A DNA stretch of 64,000 nucleotides. Source: Pantoea sp. At-9b (GTDB lineage: Bacteria; Pseudomonadota; Gammaproteobacteria; Enterobacterales; Enterobacteriaceae). Below the pieces are notes generated by a model. The model was not told where the DNA came from and made no database searches. It saw only the letters and a list, made by a program, of their open reading frames with translations. This document shows, piece after piece, positions 40,770 through 49,082 of the stretch; position 1 is the first letter of the stretch, and every line of letters starts with the position of its first letter. Where the stretch lies: the NCBI RefSeq assembly GCF_000175935.2, contig NC_014837.1, positions 3,720,001 through 3,784,000 of the forward strand, read 5' to 3'. The position numbers and the translations under genes were made by a program.

Positions 40770-42268
40770 TATGCGAACTCCTCAACAATGAATACCCCTG
40801 TGGATGCCAGGCCGCCAAGGACAGCCGCCGCGCTGTAGGATAATGCCGCACCACCGCCGCCAGCGCCGCAACCACTTCCGCCGTTACCCGATGCGGCAGA
40901 ACCTGACCCGGCCACGGCAATCGGACCGCCAGAACCGAGCAGGGAATGCCCGCCGCGCCCGCTGGATGAGTAGCCGGAATAGACTTTACCAAATTCGCCA
41001 ATCTGTCCCGGAGTGACAATGCCTGAATCCTGCCCCAACAGCGTGGGCGACGTGCGGCCACCGCCTGATGCCTCGGAAAAAGCCGCTGTTGTGCTGTTGG
41101 ATGCCACTGCTCCGCCAAGCCCGCCGGGGATGGTGACCAGGCTGCCAAACGAGCACGTTCCGCCCTGGTTGCCGGTGCCATAAGTAAGGGCACCGGCAGC
41201 ACCGATTGTTACCGGAATGCTGGCCGGGAAGGTGCTGAACCAGGCTTCCGCATAACCGGCACCCGCACCACCGCCGCAGGCTGCACAGGTGTTAGCGCTG
41301 GTTGCCGGACTCCCGGCACCGTTGCCACCTGTACCGACGCCACGCACGCGAATTTTCTTCGTTGTCGCCTGTGGTGTGAATGTCCCGGATGAGATGAAAA
41401 TGGTGGTCTTTATCAGTCGGCCAACGGTCCCCGTACTGTCTGCCAGACCGAGATTTTTGATAAACGTGGCCGCACTGGGGATGTCACTGCCGTTTTTCGC
41501 AATGTCCATTTTCCCGGCCAGCGCGTTAAGTACCGTGGCGGAGAAGTTCGGATCATTACCCAGCGCGTCGGCCAGCTCTTTCAGCGTGTCCAGCGCCGCC
41601 GGTGCACTGCCCGCCAGTGCCGCCAGCGCGGCGGTGACAAAGGCAGTGGTGGCAAGCTGCGTGGAATTATTGCCCGCAGCAGCCGTGGGCGCTTTGGGAA
41701 TCCCGGTCAGTTCCGGGCTGGCCTTCGGCGCGTACTGCGTATGCGGGTCTGTCGCTTTCAGGTGCGCGGCCATCAGGCTGTCGGCGTACTGCCGCACCTC
41801 AAGCACCTGCTCATCCACATACTGACGTGTCGCCAGTACCACGGACGGGTCCACCTTCAGCGTGATGGCATCGGTGCTGCTGACGATGAGGATCATGCGC
41901 AGGCGCTGCGTGCGTCCGCTGCCTTCCTGCAACTGCGGTTTGTACGTCTCTGCCGTGTTGCAGACAGCAATCAGCGTCCCGTCCGCGTCAAACAGGCCCA
42001 TTTCCCTGATCCAGAATCCCCCTTCGGTTTCGGGGATCACCTGTTCGGCAATAATCTGGCTGCCGTTCGCGGAATCAATCGTCAGGGAATTGATGGCCGC
42101 CCGGCGCGCCTCATTCACCAGCTTCGTCTGGCTGGCGTTCGGCGTGGGTGTTGTGCCGCCCCCGTCACCGACAGCCATCTGCGTGATGTTCAGCTTTGTA
42201 CCGAGCGACACGGCATTGGCAATCTTTGCCGCACCGAGGGTTGTCACGATTGCATAAAATTTTGTCAT
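40769..42268 (-). CDS. H: Tail fibre protein gpH-like with glycine-rich tip
   Basis: 499 residues. The N-terminal P2 H domain (TKFYAIVTTLGAAKIANAVSLG, AVGDGGGTTPTP) attaches to gpI/J at the baseplate. The middle repeats (TDPHTQYAPKASPELTGIPKAPTA) are typical of fibre shafts. From about residue 300 the C-terminus is a glycine/serine-rich domain (many GGxG motifs) ending FIVEEFA, a likely receptor-binding tip. No separate long G chaperone follows. The domain swap is expected for host-range genes. Confidence 0.9.
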   Translation of the reverse strand: MTKFYAIVTTLGAAKIANAVSLGTKLNITQMAVGDGGGTTPTPNASQTKLVNEARRAAINSLTIDSANGSQIIAEQVIPETEGGFWIREMGLFDADGTLIAVCNTAETYKPQLQEGSGRTQRLRMILIVSSTDAITLKVDPSVVLATRQYVDEQVLEVRQYADSLMAAHLKATDPHTQYAPKASPELTGIPKAPTAAAGNNSTQLATTAFVTAALAALAGSAPAALDTLKELADALGNDPNFSATVLNALAGKMDIAKNGSDIPSAATFIKNLGLADSTGTVGRLIKTTIFISSGTFTPQATTKKIRVRGVGTGGNGAGSPATSANTCAACGGGAGAGYAEAWFSTFPASIPVTIGAAGALTYGTGNQGGTCSFGSLVTIPGGLGGAVASNSTTAAFSEASGGGRTSPTLLGQDSGIVTPGQIGEFGKVYSGYSSSGRGGHSLLGSGGPIAVAGSGSAASGNGGSGCGAGGGGAALSYSAAAVLGGLASTGVFIVEEFA

Positions 42269-42879
42269 GGTCCCACTTCCAGTAAGTCGATAACGTGAAC
42301 CGCTGCGCCCGCATAGGCCGGGCCGCTGACGGAAATGATGTCAGGGGTGTAGGGGTAAACGGTCAGGTCGTCACCGTCATAGCAGGCCGCGCCGATAAAA
42401 TACTGCCCGCCGCTTTGCAGATTGATGGACATCCCCAGCAGGTGACGACTGCATGGTTTTGCGTCACTGATGAGCCGCTCCAGCTCCTGATAGGTTTCTT
42501 CAGTAATGCCCTGATCCTGCACGCCGATATCCAGGCGAAACGTGCCCGGCGCTTCCCCGGAGTTCCACCACTCAATGACGCGGATAAGGAAACCGAACGG
42601 CTCCACCACGCGGCGCACCGCGCTGATGGTGCCCTTGTGCTGATGGATGTAAAACGCGTCCTGTACCACCTTTCGCTTGACGCTTTCCGCCCAGCTTTCA
42701 TCCCAGCGGTCCACCGAAAACGCCCAGGCGAGATAAGGCAGAAAGCCGATCGGACAGGTGGCCGGGTTCCACAGATCACGCAACGGCACATCCAGCCCGG
42801 AAATGCCGCTGCACGCTTCAGCCAGACGGCGCTCCAGCGCTGAGGAGCCGGGCGGTAACAGGCTGCTGTTCAGATTCAT
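42265..42879 (-). CDS. I: Baseplate/tail protein gpI
   Basis: 204 residues, P2 gpI family: LLPPGSSALERRLAEA start and PFLPYLAWAFSVDRWDESW-like core (here GFLPYLAWAFSVDRWDESW). It joins tail fibres to the baseplate. Four-base overlaps with J and H. Confidence 0.95.
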   Translation of the reverse strand: MNLNSSLLPPGSSALERRLAEACSGISGLDVPLRDLWNPATCPIGFLPYLAWAFSVDRWDESWAESVKRKVVQDAFYIHQHKGTISAVRRVVEPFGFLIRVIEWWNSGEAPGTFRLDIGVQDQGITEETYQELERLISDAKPCSRHLLGMSINLQSGGQYFIGAACYDGDDLTVYPYTPDIISVSGPAYAGAAVHVIDLLEVGP

Positions 42880-43790
42880 GCGTTCACCTCATCATCCGCC
42901 ACAGTGACCGTCACTGACGTGCAGTTTCCGGCCTGAGTGCGGTCCATGATGATGTCCGCTGCCGGTTCAGTGATTTCCACCCAGTCCACACCAGCCACGC
43001 GCAACACCGCCCCGTAGGACTCACGGCGCACGCTGCGCCCCAGCTTTTTCTGGTCAGCCAGATAGGTGTCCATCGCGGCGTTCGCCGCCTCCAGACAGGG
43101 GGCCGCAGCCACGCCATCGAACAGGTGCAACGTGGCTTCCACGCGGTAATCGAATATCTCTGCACCCTGAACGGTCACACGGTCCGCCACCGGACGCACG
43201 CTTTCGGCGTTAAGTGCAGTGTCCACTACAGTCAGCAAATCAGCAGCCGCGTTACCTTCGCCCTCCCGGCTTAACACGGTGATCACCACTTCCGCCGGGG
43301 CCGGGCTGGTTGCGGACACGTCCATCACGCGACCGTCGGCGCTGCGGGCGTGAAACTCATAAGCTGCCGTCGGACCGGCCACGGAAAGCCCCTCAAAGGC
43401 TGCGGGCACCCGCAGGCGCATCGCGTCATCCGATTCCATCACCGCGTCCACCGGCGGCACCGCTTCGGTGTCGGCGGGCGTGACGGTGAGGCGCTCCACG
43501 TTATAAGCGGCGGCCAGCTGGTCCAGATCGCTGCTGAGTGCGTAGGCCACCATCACGGCCTGCGCCGCTTCGTTGACGCGCTGGCGCAGCAGGATTTCCC
43601 GGTAGGCGTTTTCCTGAAGGATTTTCACCATCGGATCAGATTCCAGCGCCAGCACACGCCGGATTTCCGCCTGCTCATCCGCCGGGTAGAGTGCGATCAG
43701 CGCCTCTTTGCGCTCAGTCAGCAGCGCCTCAAATTCAGGCACCTCAATCACTTCCGGTGCGGGTAACTGTGAAAGGTCAATTACTGCCAC
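42876..43790 (-). CDS. J: Baseplate assembly protein gpJ
   Basis: 304 residues, P2 gpJ / T4 gp6-like family (IDLSQLPAPEVIEVPEFE; LAAAYNVERLTVTPAD). It forms the outer baseplate wedge with W and I. The start at 43790 overlaps W by 14 bases. Confidence 0.95.
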   Translation of the reverse strand: MAVIDLSQLPAPEVIEVPEFEALLTERKEALIALYPADEQAEIRRVLALESDPMVKILQENAYREILLRQRVNEAAQAVMVAYALSSDLDQLAAAYNVERLTVTPADTEAVPPVDAVMESDDAMRLRVPAAFEGLSVAGPTAAYEFHARSADGRVMDVSATSPAPAEVVITVLSREGEGNAAADLLTVVDTALNAESVRPVADRVTVQGAEIFDYRVEATLHLFDGVAAAPCLEAANAAMDTYLADQKKLGRSVRRESYGAVLRVAGVDWVEITEPAADIIMDRTQAGNCTSVTVTVADDEVNA

Positions 43791-44136
43791 TGCTTACCCC
43801 CGTTGGAATGGACATGGACACCGGTGAGCCATCGACCCGCTGGCCGGTCAGCTCGACCACCATTGAACCGTCAAAGGCACTGGTGATATTCACTGAGTCC
43901 AGGCGCACGCGCGGCTCCCAGCGGCTCAGTGCGGTGTAGGTTGCCGCCATCACCTGGAGGCGCGCCACCTCGTTTTGTGGCTGGTCAATCAGCACTGAAA
44001 GCAGAGAGCCGTATTCACGCCGGGCGATGCGGCTGCCTTCGGGTGTGACCAGAATGTCGCGCATGGACTGGCGGATGTGGTCAATATCAGTGATGGCTTC
44101 ACCGGTCTGCCGGTTCATGCCGATGTACATGGTCAT
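43777..44136 (-). CDS. W: Baseplate wedge protein gpW
   Basis: 119 residues, gp25-like lysozyme-related fold of P2 W: MNRQTGEAITDIDHIRQSMRDIL and RIARREYGSLL are characteristic. It is a structural baseplate component, overlapping V by four bases. Confidence 0.95.
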   Translation of the reverse strand: MTMYIGMNRQTGEAITDIDHIRQSMRDILVTPEGSRIARREYGSLLSVLIDQPQNEVARLQVMAATYTALSRWEPRVRLDSVNITSAFDGSMVVELTGQRVDGSPVSMSIPTGVSSGSN

Positions 44137-44711
44137 TGCGGCCCCCCTGACAGGTCGACGCCCTGTTTCACGCCGTCGTGTTTGTGCTTGTCTGCCACAA
44201 CACCGTTGGAACTCATCGCACCGCCGCCCTGCGTCACATCACCGTTCATGACGGTATCGCTGTTAATCTGCGTCTGGTCCGCAGTCACGCCAAACTGGCC
44301 GGTTTTGAACTGAACGCCGTCCTCCGCTTCAATCAGGACGCTTTTGATGTTTTTAATCAGCAGCTGGCCGGTTTCCGGTTCATACTGAAACCAGCCGCCA
44401 TCCTGAAACACGGTAGTGCTGCCGTTCTCTGAAGTGTCCGGCGGCGGGAAGGCATCGGAATAAATGGAAGGCAGCGCAAAGGCGGTTTCCAGATTGCCGC
44501 CAAGACTCAGCAGCACAACCTGCTCGCCAACGGTGGGTTTCCACCAGGTACGGGTATTCCCGGCGCGACAGGTGAGCCAGTTAATCCAGTTGGTTTCAAG
44601 GTCGCCCGTTTTCACCCGGCACAGCCAGTTAACCGGGTCCACTTCGGACACGATGCCGGTGCGGATCAGGTTGGTGATGAGGCGCATGATTTCGGTGAGT
44701 TGAGTATTCAT
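44133..44711 (-). CDS. V: Baseplate spike protein gpV
   Basis: 192 residues, P2 gpV: N-terminal OB-like domain (about 1-90), then beta-helix and a C-terminal His-rich tip (DKHKHDGV) that binds iron in P2. It is the membrane-piercing spike. No Shine-Dalgarno sequence precedes the ATG; a TAGAAT -10 (44720-44725, minus strand) ends just nine bases before it, so the late mRNA may be leaderless. The gene upstream in P2 (S) is here separated by an inserted gene. Confidence 0.95.
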   Translation of the reverse strand: MNTQLTEIMRLITNLIRTGIVSEVDPVNWLCRVKTGDLETNWINWLTCRAGNTRTWWKPTVGEQVVLLSLGGNLETAFALPSIYSDAFPPPDTSENGSTTVFQDGGWFQYEPETGQLLIKNIKSVLIEAEDGVQFKTGQFGVTADQTQINSDTVMNGDVTQGGGAMSSNGVVADKHKHDGVKQGVDLSGGPQ

Positions 44712-44757
44712 ACTGTTAGATTCTATGAAAACTCATTAAAATGCTTTGAATGGGCTT

Positions 44758-44775
44758 TGTGTTGACTTCCACACA
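44758..44775 (-). promoter_or_regulatory. Ogr box of late promoter PV
   Basis: TGT-GTTGACTTCCAC-ACA, exact TGT-N12-ACA, with its centre 55.5 bases from the gpV start codon. On the plus strand the same bases include TTGACT, a possible -35 for the inserted membrane-protein gene. Confidence 0.8.
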
Positions 44776-44805
44776 ATGAAAACAAGGGATTAACAAGGAT
44801 TAAAA

Positions 44806-45540
44806 ATGGCTCCCTCACAAGATGACAGCGCTAATTATTTTTACATTTTGAACACGCTTGATGCCAGAGCGAAAAAAACAAGGCGCAATGTCTTTGTTCT
44901 TATTTATTTCCTTATAATCGTTGTGGCCGGAGTGGTTTTAGTTGCATATAACATAAAAAACACATCCAATTCTCCTTTAGCCAATGCCATTAGTGCGGCA
45001 ATTGATTCTAGCGATAAGAAACAATTAGCAGAATTTGTACAGAGAACATTTAAAGATCAATTTCAAATTGACACAAAAGCTAAAAGAGAGACAGAAAGTG
45101 AATTGGATGACATTAAAAATAACATTGACAAGAACATTGAAAAAATGACTCGCAATGATATCGATAATAGGATTACAGCCAACTGGTTAATTAACTCACA
45201 ACCAGTTAAAAGCACCTCCGAAAAAATCGCAGAATCCATTGCCTCACTTGTTATTAGCCTGAGTGTATTTATGTTCATTGGGTACGTCATGAGAGTTCTT
45301 CTTATTTTCATAAAATATTATATGCAATTAGGTTCTGATTATGAAAATCAGCAAATGGCTTACATGATGAGTAATGGTGAACATGAAATGTTTTCAAAAA
45401 ACTTAGAATTGCTTCGCGCACATAATATAAACCTTGAAAAAACACCTTCTTTGCCACAAGAAAAGATAATAACTGGATTGCTTGATGCGATTAAAAATGC
45501 AAAAGAAAGCATGGTGAAAAACAAGGATAACAACAAATAG
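44806..45540 (+). CDS. Inserted membrane protein of unknown function (moron)
   Basis: 244 residues, AT-rich, on the strand opposite to its structural neighbours S and V. Transmembrane helix 1 at about 26-47 (VLIYFLIIVVAGVVLVAYNI), a charged coiled-coil region at about 75-135 rich in Lys/Asp/Glu, helix 2 at about 146-172 (SLVISLSVFMFIGYVMRVLLIF), and a cytoplasmic Lys-rich tail. An AAGGATT box precedes the ATG. No family recognised. Its placement and composition suggest a lysogenically expressed cargo gene, perhaps for superinfection exclusion or defence; this is inference. Confidence 0.8.
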   Translation: MAPSQDDSANYFYILNTLDARAKKTRRNVFVLIYFLIIVVAGVVLVAYNIKNTSNSPLANAISAAIDSSDKKQLAEFVQRTFKDQFQIDTKAKRETESELDDIKNNIDKNIEKMTRNDIDNRITANWLINSQPVKSTSEKIAESIASLVISLSVFMFIGYVMRVLLIFIKYYMQLGSDYENQQMAYMMSNGEHEMFSKNLELLRAHNINLEKTPSLPQEKIITGLLDAIKNAKESMVKNKDNNK

Positions 45541-45562
45541 TTACCCATCTTGTATGCGCTTA

Positions 45563-46006
45563 TTATCGCAGCCATTTAACAAGCGCTTCTAAAATCGAAT
45601 TTTCCGATTCATTATTAATACCCAACAATGGGCGTTCAGCATATTTTACAGCATTCCCCTCCCGACTCACTTTTTCACGCAAACCATAGTGATGTACTCT
45701 GGCCAGCCTCTGAACAGCAGGAACAAACGCAACTTCTGCCACATTCACGTTAGCTTGTGCCTTCAGATACTTCGCCGTCTTCAGCTTCGCAAACATCTTA
45801 CGGCGGATACGGCCTTTTTTGCTACGGGCAGTAACACGCCGCGGTTCCCATGCGGTCCCGTCCGGCGCGCGCTGTGCGGTGATATTGGTCTGCTGAATGC
45901 GGCGCACATCGCGTGCCACTTCACGCAGCATCTTTGTCCTGGCCGCCGGTTCCAGTTGCGACAGCAATGCATCCAGCCAGGCATCCACTTTATGAAGTTC
46001 AGCCAC
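45563..46006 (-). CDS. S: Tail completion protein gpS
   Basis: 147 residues, P2 gpS family (VDAWLDALLSQLEPAARTKMLREVARDVRR; ENSILEALVKWL at the end). It completes the tail for joining to the head. The last roughly 40 codons (about 45563-45680) are AT-rich like the adjacent inserted gene, unlike the GC-rich rest, suggesting a recombination junction inside S. Confidence 0.93.
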   Translation of the reverse strand: MAELHKVDAWLDALLSQLEPAARTKMLREVARDVRRIQQTNITAQRAPDGTAWEPRRVTARSKKGRIRRKMFAKLKTAKYLKAQANVNVAEVAFVPAVQRLARVHHYGLREKVSREGNAVKYAERPLLGINNESENSILEALVKWLR

Positions 46007-46430
46007 GTTTCACCGTCCAGAACTCTTCGGCCACTTTCGGTTCATCGACTGCCGCAACCTGCATAGTGCCGTCCACCTCGCGGGCGATCACCCGCTCTGT
46101 CAGTTTCAGGTTCAGGCTGAGATCACAACGGTCATTGCCGAGAATATCCACCTCAAACGTAAACAACTTTTCGCGTTCGGCGTCGTTCTGCAACGCATCC
46201 GGCTGGTTGTCGCGTAGCCAGAACAGGATCGGAGCCATCAACAGATTCTGGTCCCCGCTGAAATCCGTTATCACCACATTCAGCGTGTAGCGGTATTCCC
46301 ATGATATTGACGCGGCAGAGGTAGCGACCAGCGAACCGTTATCCACGAACAGGTGCAGCCTGTCCGGGTTATCCGCAACATACTTAACGGCCTTAGTCAG
46401 GGCGCTGCGCAAGGACTGCGGCTTGTTCAT
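45999..46430 (-). CDS. R: Tail completion protein gpR
   Basis: 143 residues, P2 gpR family (MNKPQSLRSALTKAVKYVADNPDRLHLFVD). Works with S in finishing the tail. Overlaps S by eight bases and lysC by 38. Confidence 0.94.
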   Translation of the reverse strand: MNKPQSLRSALTKAVKYVADNPDRLHLFVDNGSLVATSAASISWEYRYTLNVVITDFSGDQNLLMAPILFWLRDNQPDALQNDAEREKLFTFEVDILGNDRCDLSLNLKLTERVIAREVDGTMQVAAVDEPKVAEEFWTVKRG

Positions 46431-46683
46431 CGTCTTTTTCCTGGCAATTCACAATGGTGTCCACCTTGTCGGCGCAGTTCGCCCAAGCGGCTTCGGTTTC
46501 GTCCAGCAAAGTGTTCAGGTCGCCGTTACTGCGCGGGCCTGCCTGTTCCAGGCGGCACCGGGTGATTTTGGGACAGCCACTCACGGTAAGATTCACCTCC
46601 GGTGAGGGCCGGTCGCTGCCGCAGCCGGATAACAGCATCAGGCAGAGAGGCATCAGCCCAGCGGCGAAATTCTTCGTTTTCAC
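46393..46683 (-). CDS. lysC: Rz1-like spanin lipoprotein (LysC)
   Basis: 96 residues in a frame overlapping lysB, the classical Rz/Rz1 layout. Lipobox LLSGCG with Cys about residue 21 gives an outer-membrane lipoprotein. Starts at a GTG (46683) with GAGGA eight bases upstream. With LysB it forms the spanin that fuses inner and outer membranes at lysis. Four further cysteines after the lipobox are notable for an Rz1. Confidence 0.88.
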   Translation of the reverse strand: MKTKNFAAGLMPLCLMLLSGCGSDRPSPEVNLTVSGCPKITRCRLEQAGPRSNGDLNTLLDETEAAWANCADKVDTIVNCQEKDDEQAAVLAQRPD

Positions 46684-46954
46684 GTTTCAGTTCCTCAATA
46701 GTGCGCTGCCTGCCACGGAGCAACCTGGTGTTTTGCTCGGCGGCGGCATAAAGCTGCGTCTGCGCCCGGCTGCTGGTCTGCGTCAGGATGTTCAGCGCGA
46801 TCAGCTGGCTGTTTTTCTGCGTTAACTTTTTACCCTGCGCCTCAATGGCTGACTGTTGCGCGTCGATTTTTGTATGTGCGCTGCTGAGTCGCCAGGACTG
46901 CACACCCAGCGCCACAACCGCCACCAACAGGATCATTGCCAGAGCGCGAATCAT
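46526..46954 (-). CDS. lysB: Rz-like spanin LysB
   Basis: 142 residues: N-terminal inner-membrane anchor (about 3-22) and a long periplasmic coiled coil (about 25-105, Gln/Lys-rich). The ATG at 46954 with AAGGAG is the better start; an upstream frame to 46975 is not needed. lysC is embedded in its 3' half. Confidence 0.88.
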   Translation of the reverse strand: MIRALAMILLVAVVALGVQSWRLSSAHTKIDAQQSAIEAQGKKLTQKNSQLIALNILTQTSSRAQTQLYAAAEQNTRLLRGRQRTIEELKRENEEFRRWADASLPDAVIRLRQRPALTGGESYREWLSQNHPVPPGTGRPAQ

Positions 46955-47466
46955 CCCCGGACTCCTTTCAGGCACCAGGCCTGTTCACGCTGACGCCGGT
47001 TATCCAGCCCCTGATTAAATACGCCCAGCACATACACCCAGCGGGGCAGTTGCAGACACGCATCCCGCCATCGCCCCTTTTTCAGCAGTGCCACCATCGT
47101 GGAGCCGCACACGTTGCCGGTGCCGACGTTGAACGCCAGCGACACCAGCGCGTCATAAACCTGCTGCGGCATAGTGACCGCCACGCAGCGCGCCAGTGCC
47201 GCCTCAACGCGTAACACGTTGGTGATGAAGTTCCCCGCCGCCTGCCGTTCGGTAATGCTCCTGCCCGGCACCACGCCGGACGTGTTGCCGATCCCGTCGG
47301 TCCATTTGCCCGCGTCGCACTGGTAAGGCTTCAGGCGGCAGCCTTCGGCGTCTGCAATGAGTTTCAGCCCCTCCACTGAGGTGTGCAGTTGCTGAAATCC
47401 CGGCAGCGTGGCGGCGATGGCCAGCACCGCGCCAACAACACATCGCTTAACGGTTTGCAGATTCAT
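46951..47466 (-). CDS. SAR endolysin with catalytic cysteine (P1 Lyz-type)
   Basis: 171 residues, GH24 muramidase. The triad E41-x8-C50-x5-T56 is visible (EGCRLKPYQCDAGKWT), as in phage P1 Lyz, rather than the E-D-T of lambda-21 R. The N-terminal signal-arrest-release segment (about 6-24) contains C9, and C43 is also present. In P1 Lyz the catalytic Cys is locked in a disulfide until the SAR helix leaves the membrane and its own Cys swaps partners; the same three Cys positions here predict the same control. Corresponds to P2 gene K by position. Confidence 0.92.
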   Translation of the reverse strand: MNLQTVKRCVVGAVLAIAATLPGFQQLHTSVEGLKLIADAEGCRLKPYQCDAGKWTDGIGNTSGVVPGRSITERQAAGNFITNVLRVEAALARCVAVTMPQQVYDALVSLAFNVGTGNVCGSTMVALLKKGRWRDACLQLPRWVYVLGVFNQGLDNRRQREQAWCLKGVRG

Positions 47467-47659
47467 ACTCCTCCCGTGTGATGCGCCCGCGCGCCAGTAA
47501 CTGATAGGTTTTGTGCTTGTAGTACCAGCTGATAAGCGCCATCAGCAGACCGATAAACACCCCGGCCACGGTGGACACGTCCTTCAGGTCCAGTCCACCC
47601 AACCACGCCATCACCACCGCAATGCACCAGGTGATGAAGGTGCTGATTTTTTCCCACAT
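47447..47659 (-). CDS. Holin
   Basis: 70 residues with two transmembrane helices (about 5-24 and 29-48) and a charged C-terminus (HKTYQLLARGRITREEYE). This two-helix form resembles pinholins of the phage 21 type, which depolarise the membrane and release SAR endolysins, matching the SAR endolysin next to it. Overlaps the endolysin by 20 bases. P2 itself uses a different holin (Y). Confidence 0.9.
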   Translation of the reverse strand: MWEKISTFITWCIAVVMAWLGGLDLKDVSTVAGVFIGLLMALISWYYKHKTYQLLARGRITREEYESANR

Positions 47660-47662
47660 AGT

Positions 47663-47866
47663 TCAGTCCCAGAGCTGGACGGCCTGCACGGTGGCCGCCG
47701 TTGTCACGTCCGGCAGCTCCACCTCCAGCCCGTGCGGAAGGATCGGACCGTGTTCCGCCAGCCCCGGATTTGCCTGTAACACCTGTTCGGTCATGCCCCG
47801 CGTGCGCCCGTAGTGACGCCAGCAGAGTGCGTCCAGCGTGTCGTACTGCTGCGCACGCACTTTCAT
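47663..47866 (-). CDS. X: Tail protein gpX
   Basis: 67 residues, same as P2 X, a LysM-like small tail protein (MKVRAQQYDTLDALCWRHYGRT; LPHGLEVELPD). The ATG at 47866 abuts the L stop (TGATG); the frame opens further upstream inside L but that part is out of family. Three bases precede the holin start. Confidence 0.94.
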   Translation of the reverse strand: MKVRAQQYDTLDALCWRHYGRTRGMTEQVLQANPGLAEHGPILPHGLEVELPDVTTAATVQAVQLWD

Positions 47867-48330
47867 CAGATAAGCTCTACCGTGCAGTGCGGCAGGTTCT
47901 GCACGCGGCTGATGGCCCAGCGGGCATCCCGCCACAGGTCGCCGGTGGCGTCTGCCAGCTCATCACCCCGCTTCACGGCGGCGGCGGTGGCGTCATAGTC
48001 CTGATAGCGCTCGTTGAGCACGGCACGGGTCCAGCACCACACCGCATTCTGGTAGTGATGCAGGCGGGCACTTTCCCCGGCTAGCTTCTCGCCCGGCACG
48101 TCGGCAAGCTGGTTGTAACCGGCCAGCTCCTGACGCTCCCGCCACGCATACAGTTCGGCGTTCACTTCCGACATGGCTGTCAGTACCACCTGTTTCAGAC
48201 GCTCCGGCGTCACGGTGCCGTCAACGCGCATGGCGCTGCGGAATTTCGCCAGATCAACGTCCGGCCAGAATGAGTTATTGGGGATAATTTCGGGCGTATC
48301 CTGCGCCTGCTCCGCCGCAACGAATTTCAT
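47866..48330 (-). CDS. L: Head completion protein gpL
   Basis: 154 residues, P2 gpL family (FWPDVDLAKFRSAMRVDGTVTPERL; LYAWRERQELAGY). It is the connector subunit between portal and tail. I start at the ATG at 48330 with AGGAG ten bases upstream; the frame continues to 48420 but the extra residues look like spacer sequence. Confidence 0.92.
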   Translation of the reverse strand: MKFVAAEQAQDTPEIIPNNSFWPDVDLAKFRSAMRVDGTVTPERLKQVVLTAMSEVNAELYAWRERQELAGYNQLADVPGEKLAGESARLHHYQNAVWCWTRAVLNERYQDYDATAAAVKRGDELADATGDLWRDARWAISRVQNLPHCTVELI

Positions 48331-48429
48331 TGCTGTGTTTCTCCTGAATAGGTGGGCGGTGGACGGGGTTTTGATACGGCGCTGCCTGTCGCCACCCCGT
48401 GCCGCCCCGCGCGTGGGCACGTCCGGTTA

Positions 48430-49080
48430 TCAGCTGGCGTTACGGATTTTCCGCTCCAGCTGCTCAATTTCTTTTTTCACGCCGCATTTCTCATCCAGTT
48501 GCAGGGCGCGGCGTAAGTGATTCAGTGCGGACACGGGCTGCGAGTCCGTCAGCACGTTGCCAATGGATTTATGAAGACGGGCGCGTGACTGGTCCGGCAT
48601 ATCCAGATCGCCAATCACATCAAGCGTCTGCATCAGCAGGTCAGCATCAAAAGGGGTATTTGCCAGGAGGGCAGCCTTTGCGGCATCGGCCATTTCCTCC
48701 GCCAGCAGCGTCGGCACGTTGCGGTTAAAACCCTGCGGCATCACCCAGCCGTGTTTAATGGCATGGCGGCCAATCGCCAGTGCACCGGCGAAATCACCGG
48801 CATCAATGCGCCACAACATCACGTACATCAGCACGTCATCCTGTTGCGCGCCATCGGCGGCCAGCACGCCTTCCACCCAGGCGGCGTATTTCGGCAAAAC
48901 TTCCACTTTGATTTCGGCCTTTTTGACCGTTGACTGGATGCCTTTCAGGCGGCGACGATCTTCGCCGAGCTGCATCAGCATCAGGTCATAGCCTTTTAAG
49001 TGATGGCTATTGCCGCCCTTACGGGCGGCCTCCTGTGCCAGCACGTATTGCGTGTGTCGCTGAAAAGGACTCATCACCAT
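48430..49080 (-). CDS. M: Terminase small subunit gpM
   Basis: 216 residues, P2 gpM: SPFQRHTQYVLA, DDVLMYVMLWRIDAGDFAGAL, GVKKEIEQLERKI. In P2, M is the endonuclease subunit that cuts cos, working with the ATPase P. Shorter than P2 M because the Lys/Pro-rich tail is missing. The ATG at 49080 fits a GAGG box; 49074 is a possible alternative. Confidence 0.93.
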   Translation of the reverse strand: MVMSPFQRHTQYVLAQEAARKGGNSHHLKGYDLMLMQLGEDRRRLKGIQSTVKKAEIKVEVLPKYAAWVEGVLAADGAQQDDVLMYVMLWRIDAGDFAGALAIGRHAIKHGWVMPQGFNRNVPTLLAEEMADAAKAALLANTPFDADLLMQTLDVIGDLDMPDQSRARLHKSIGNVLTDSQPVSALNHLRRALQLDEKCGVKKEIEQLERKIRNAS

Positions 49081-49082
49081 GC

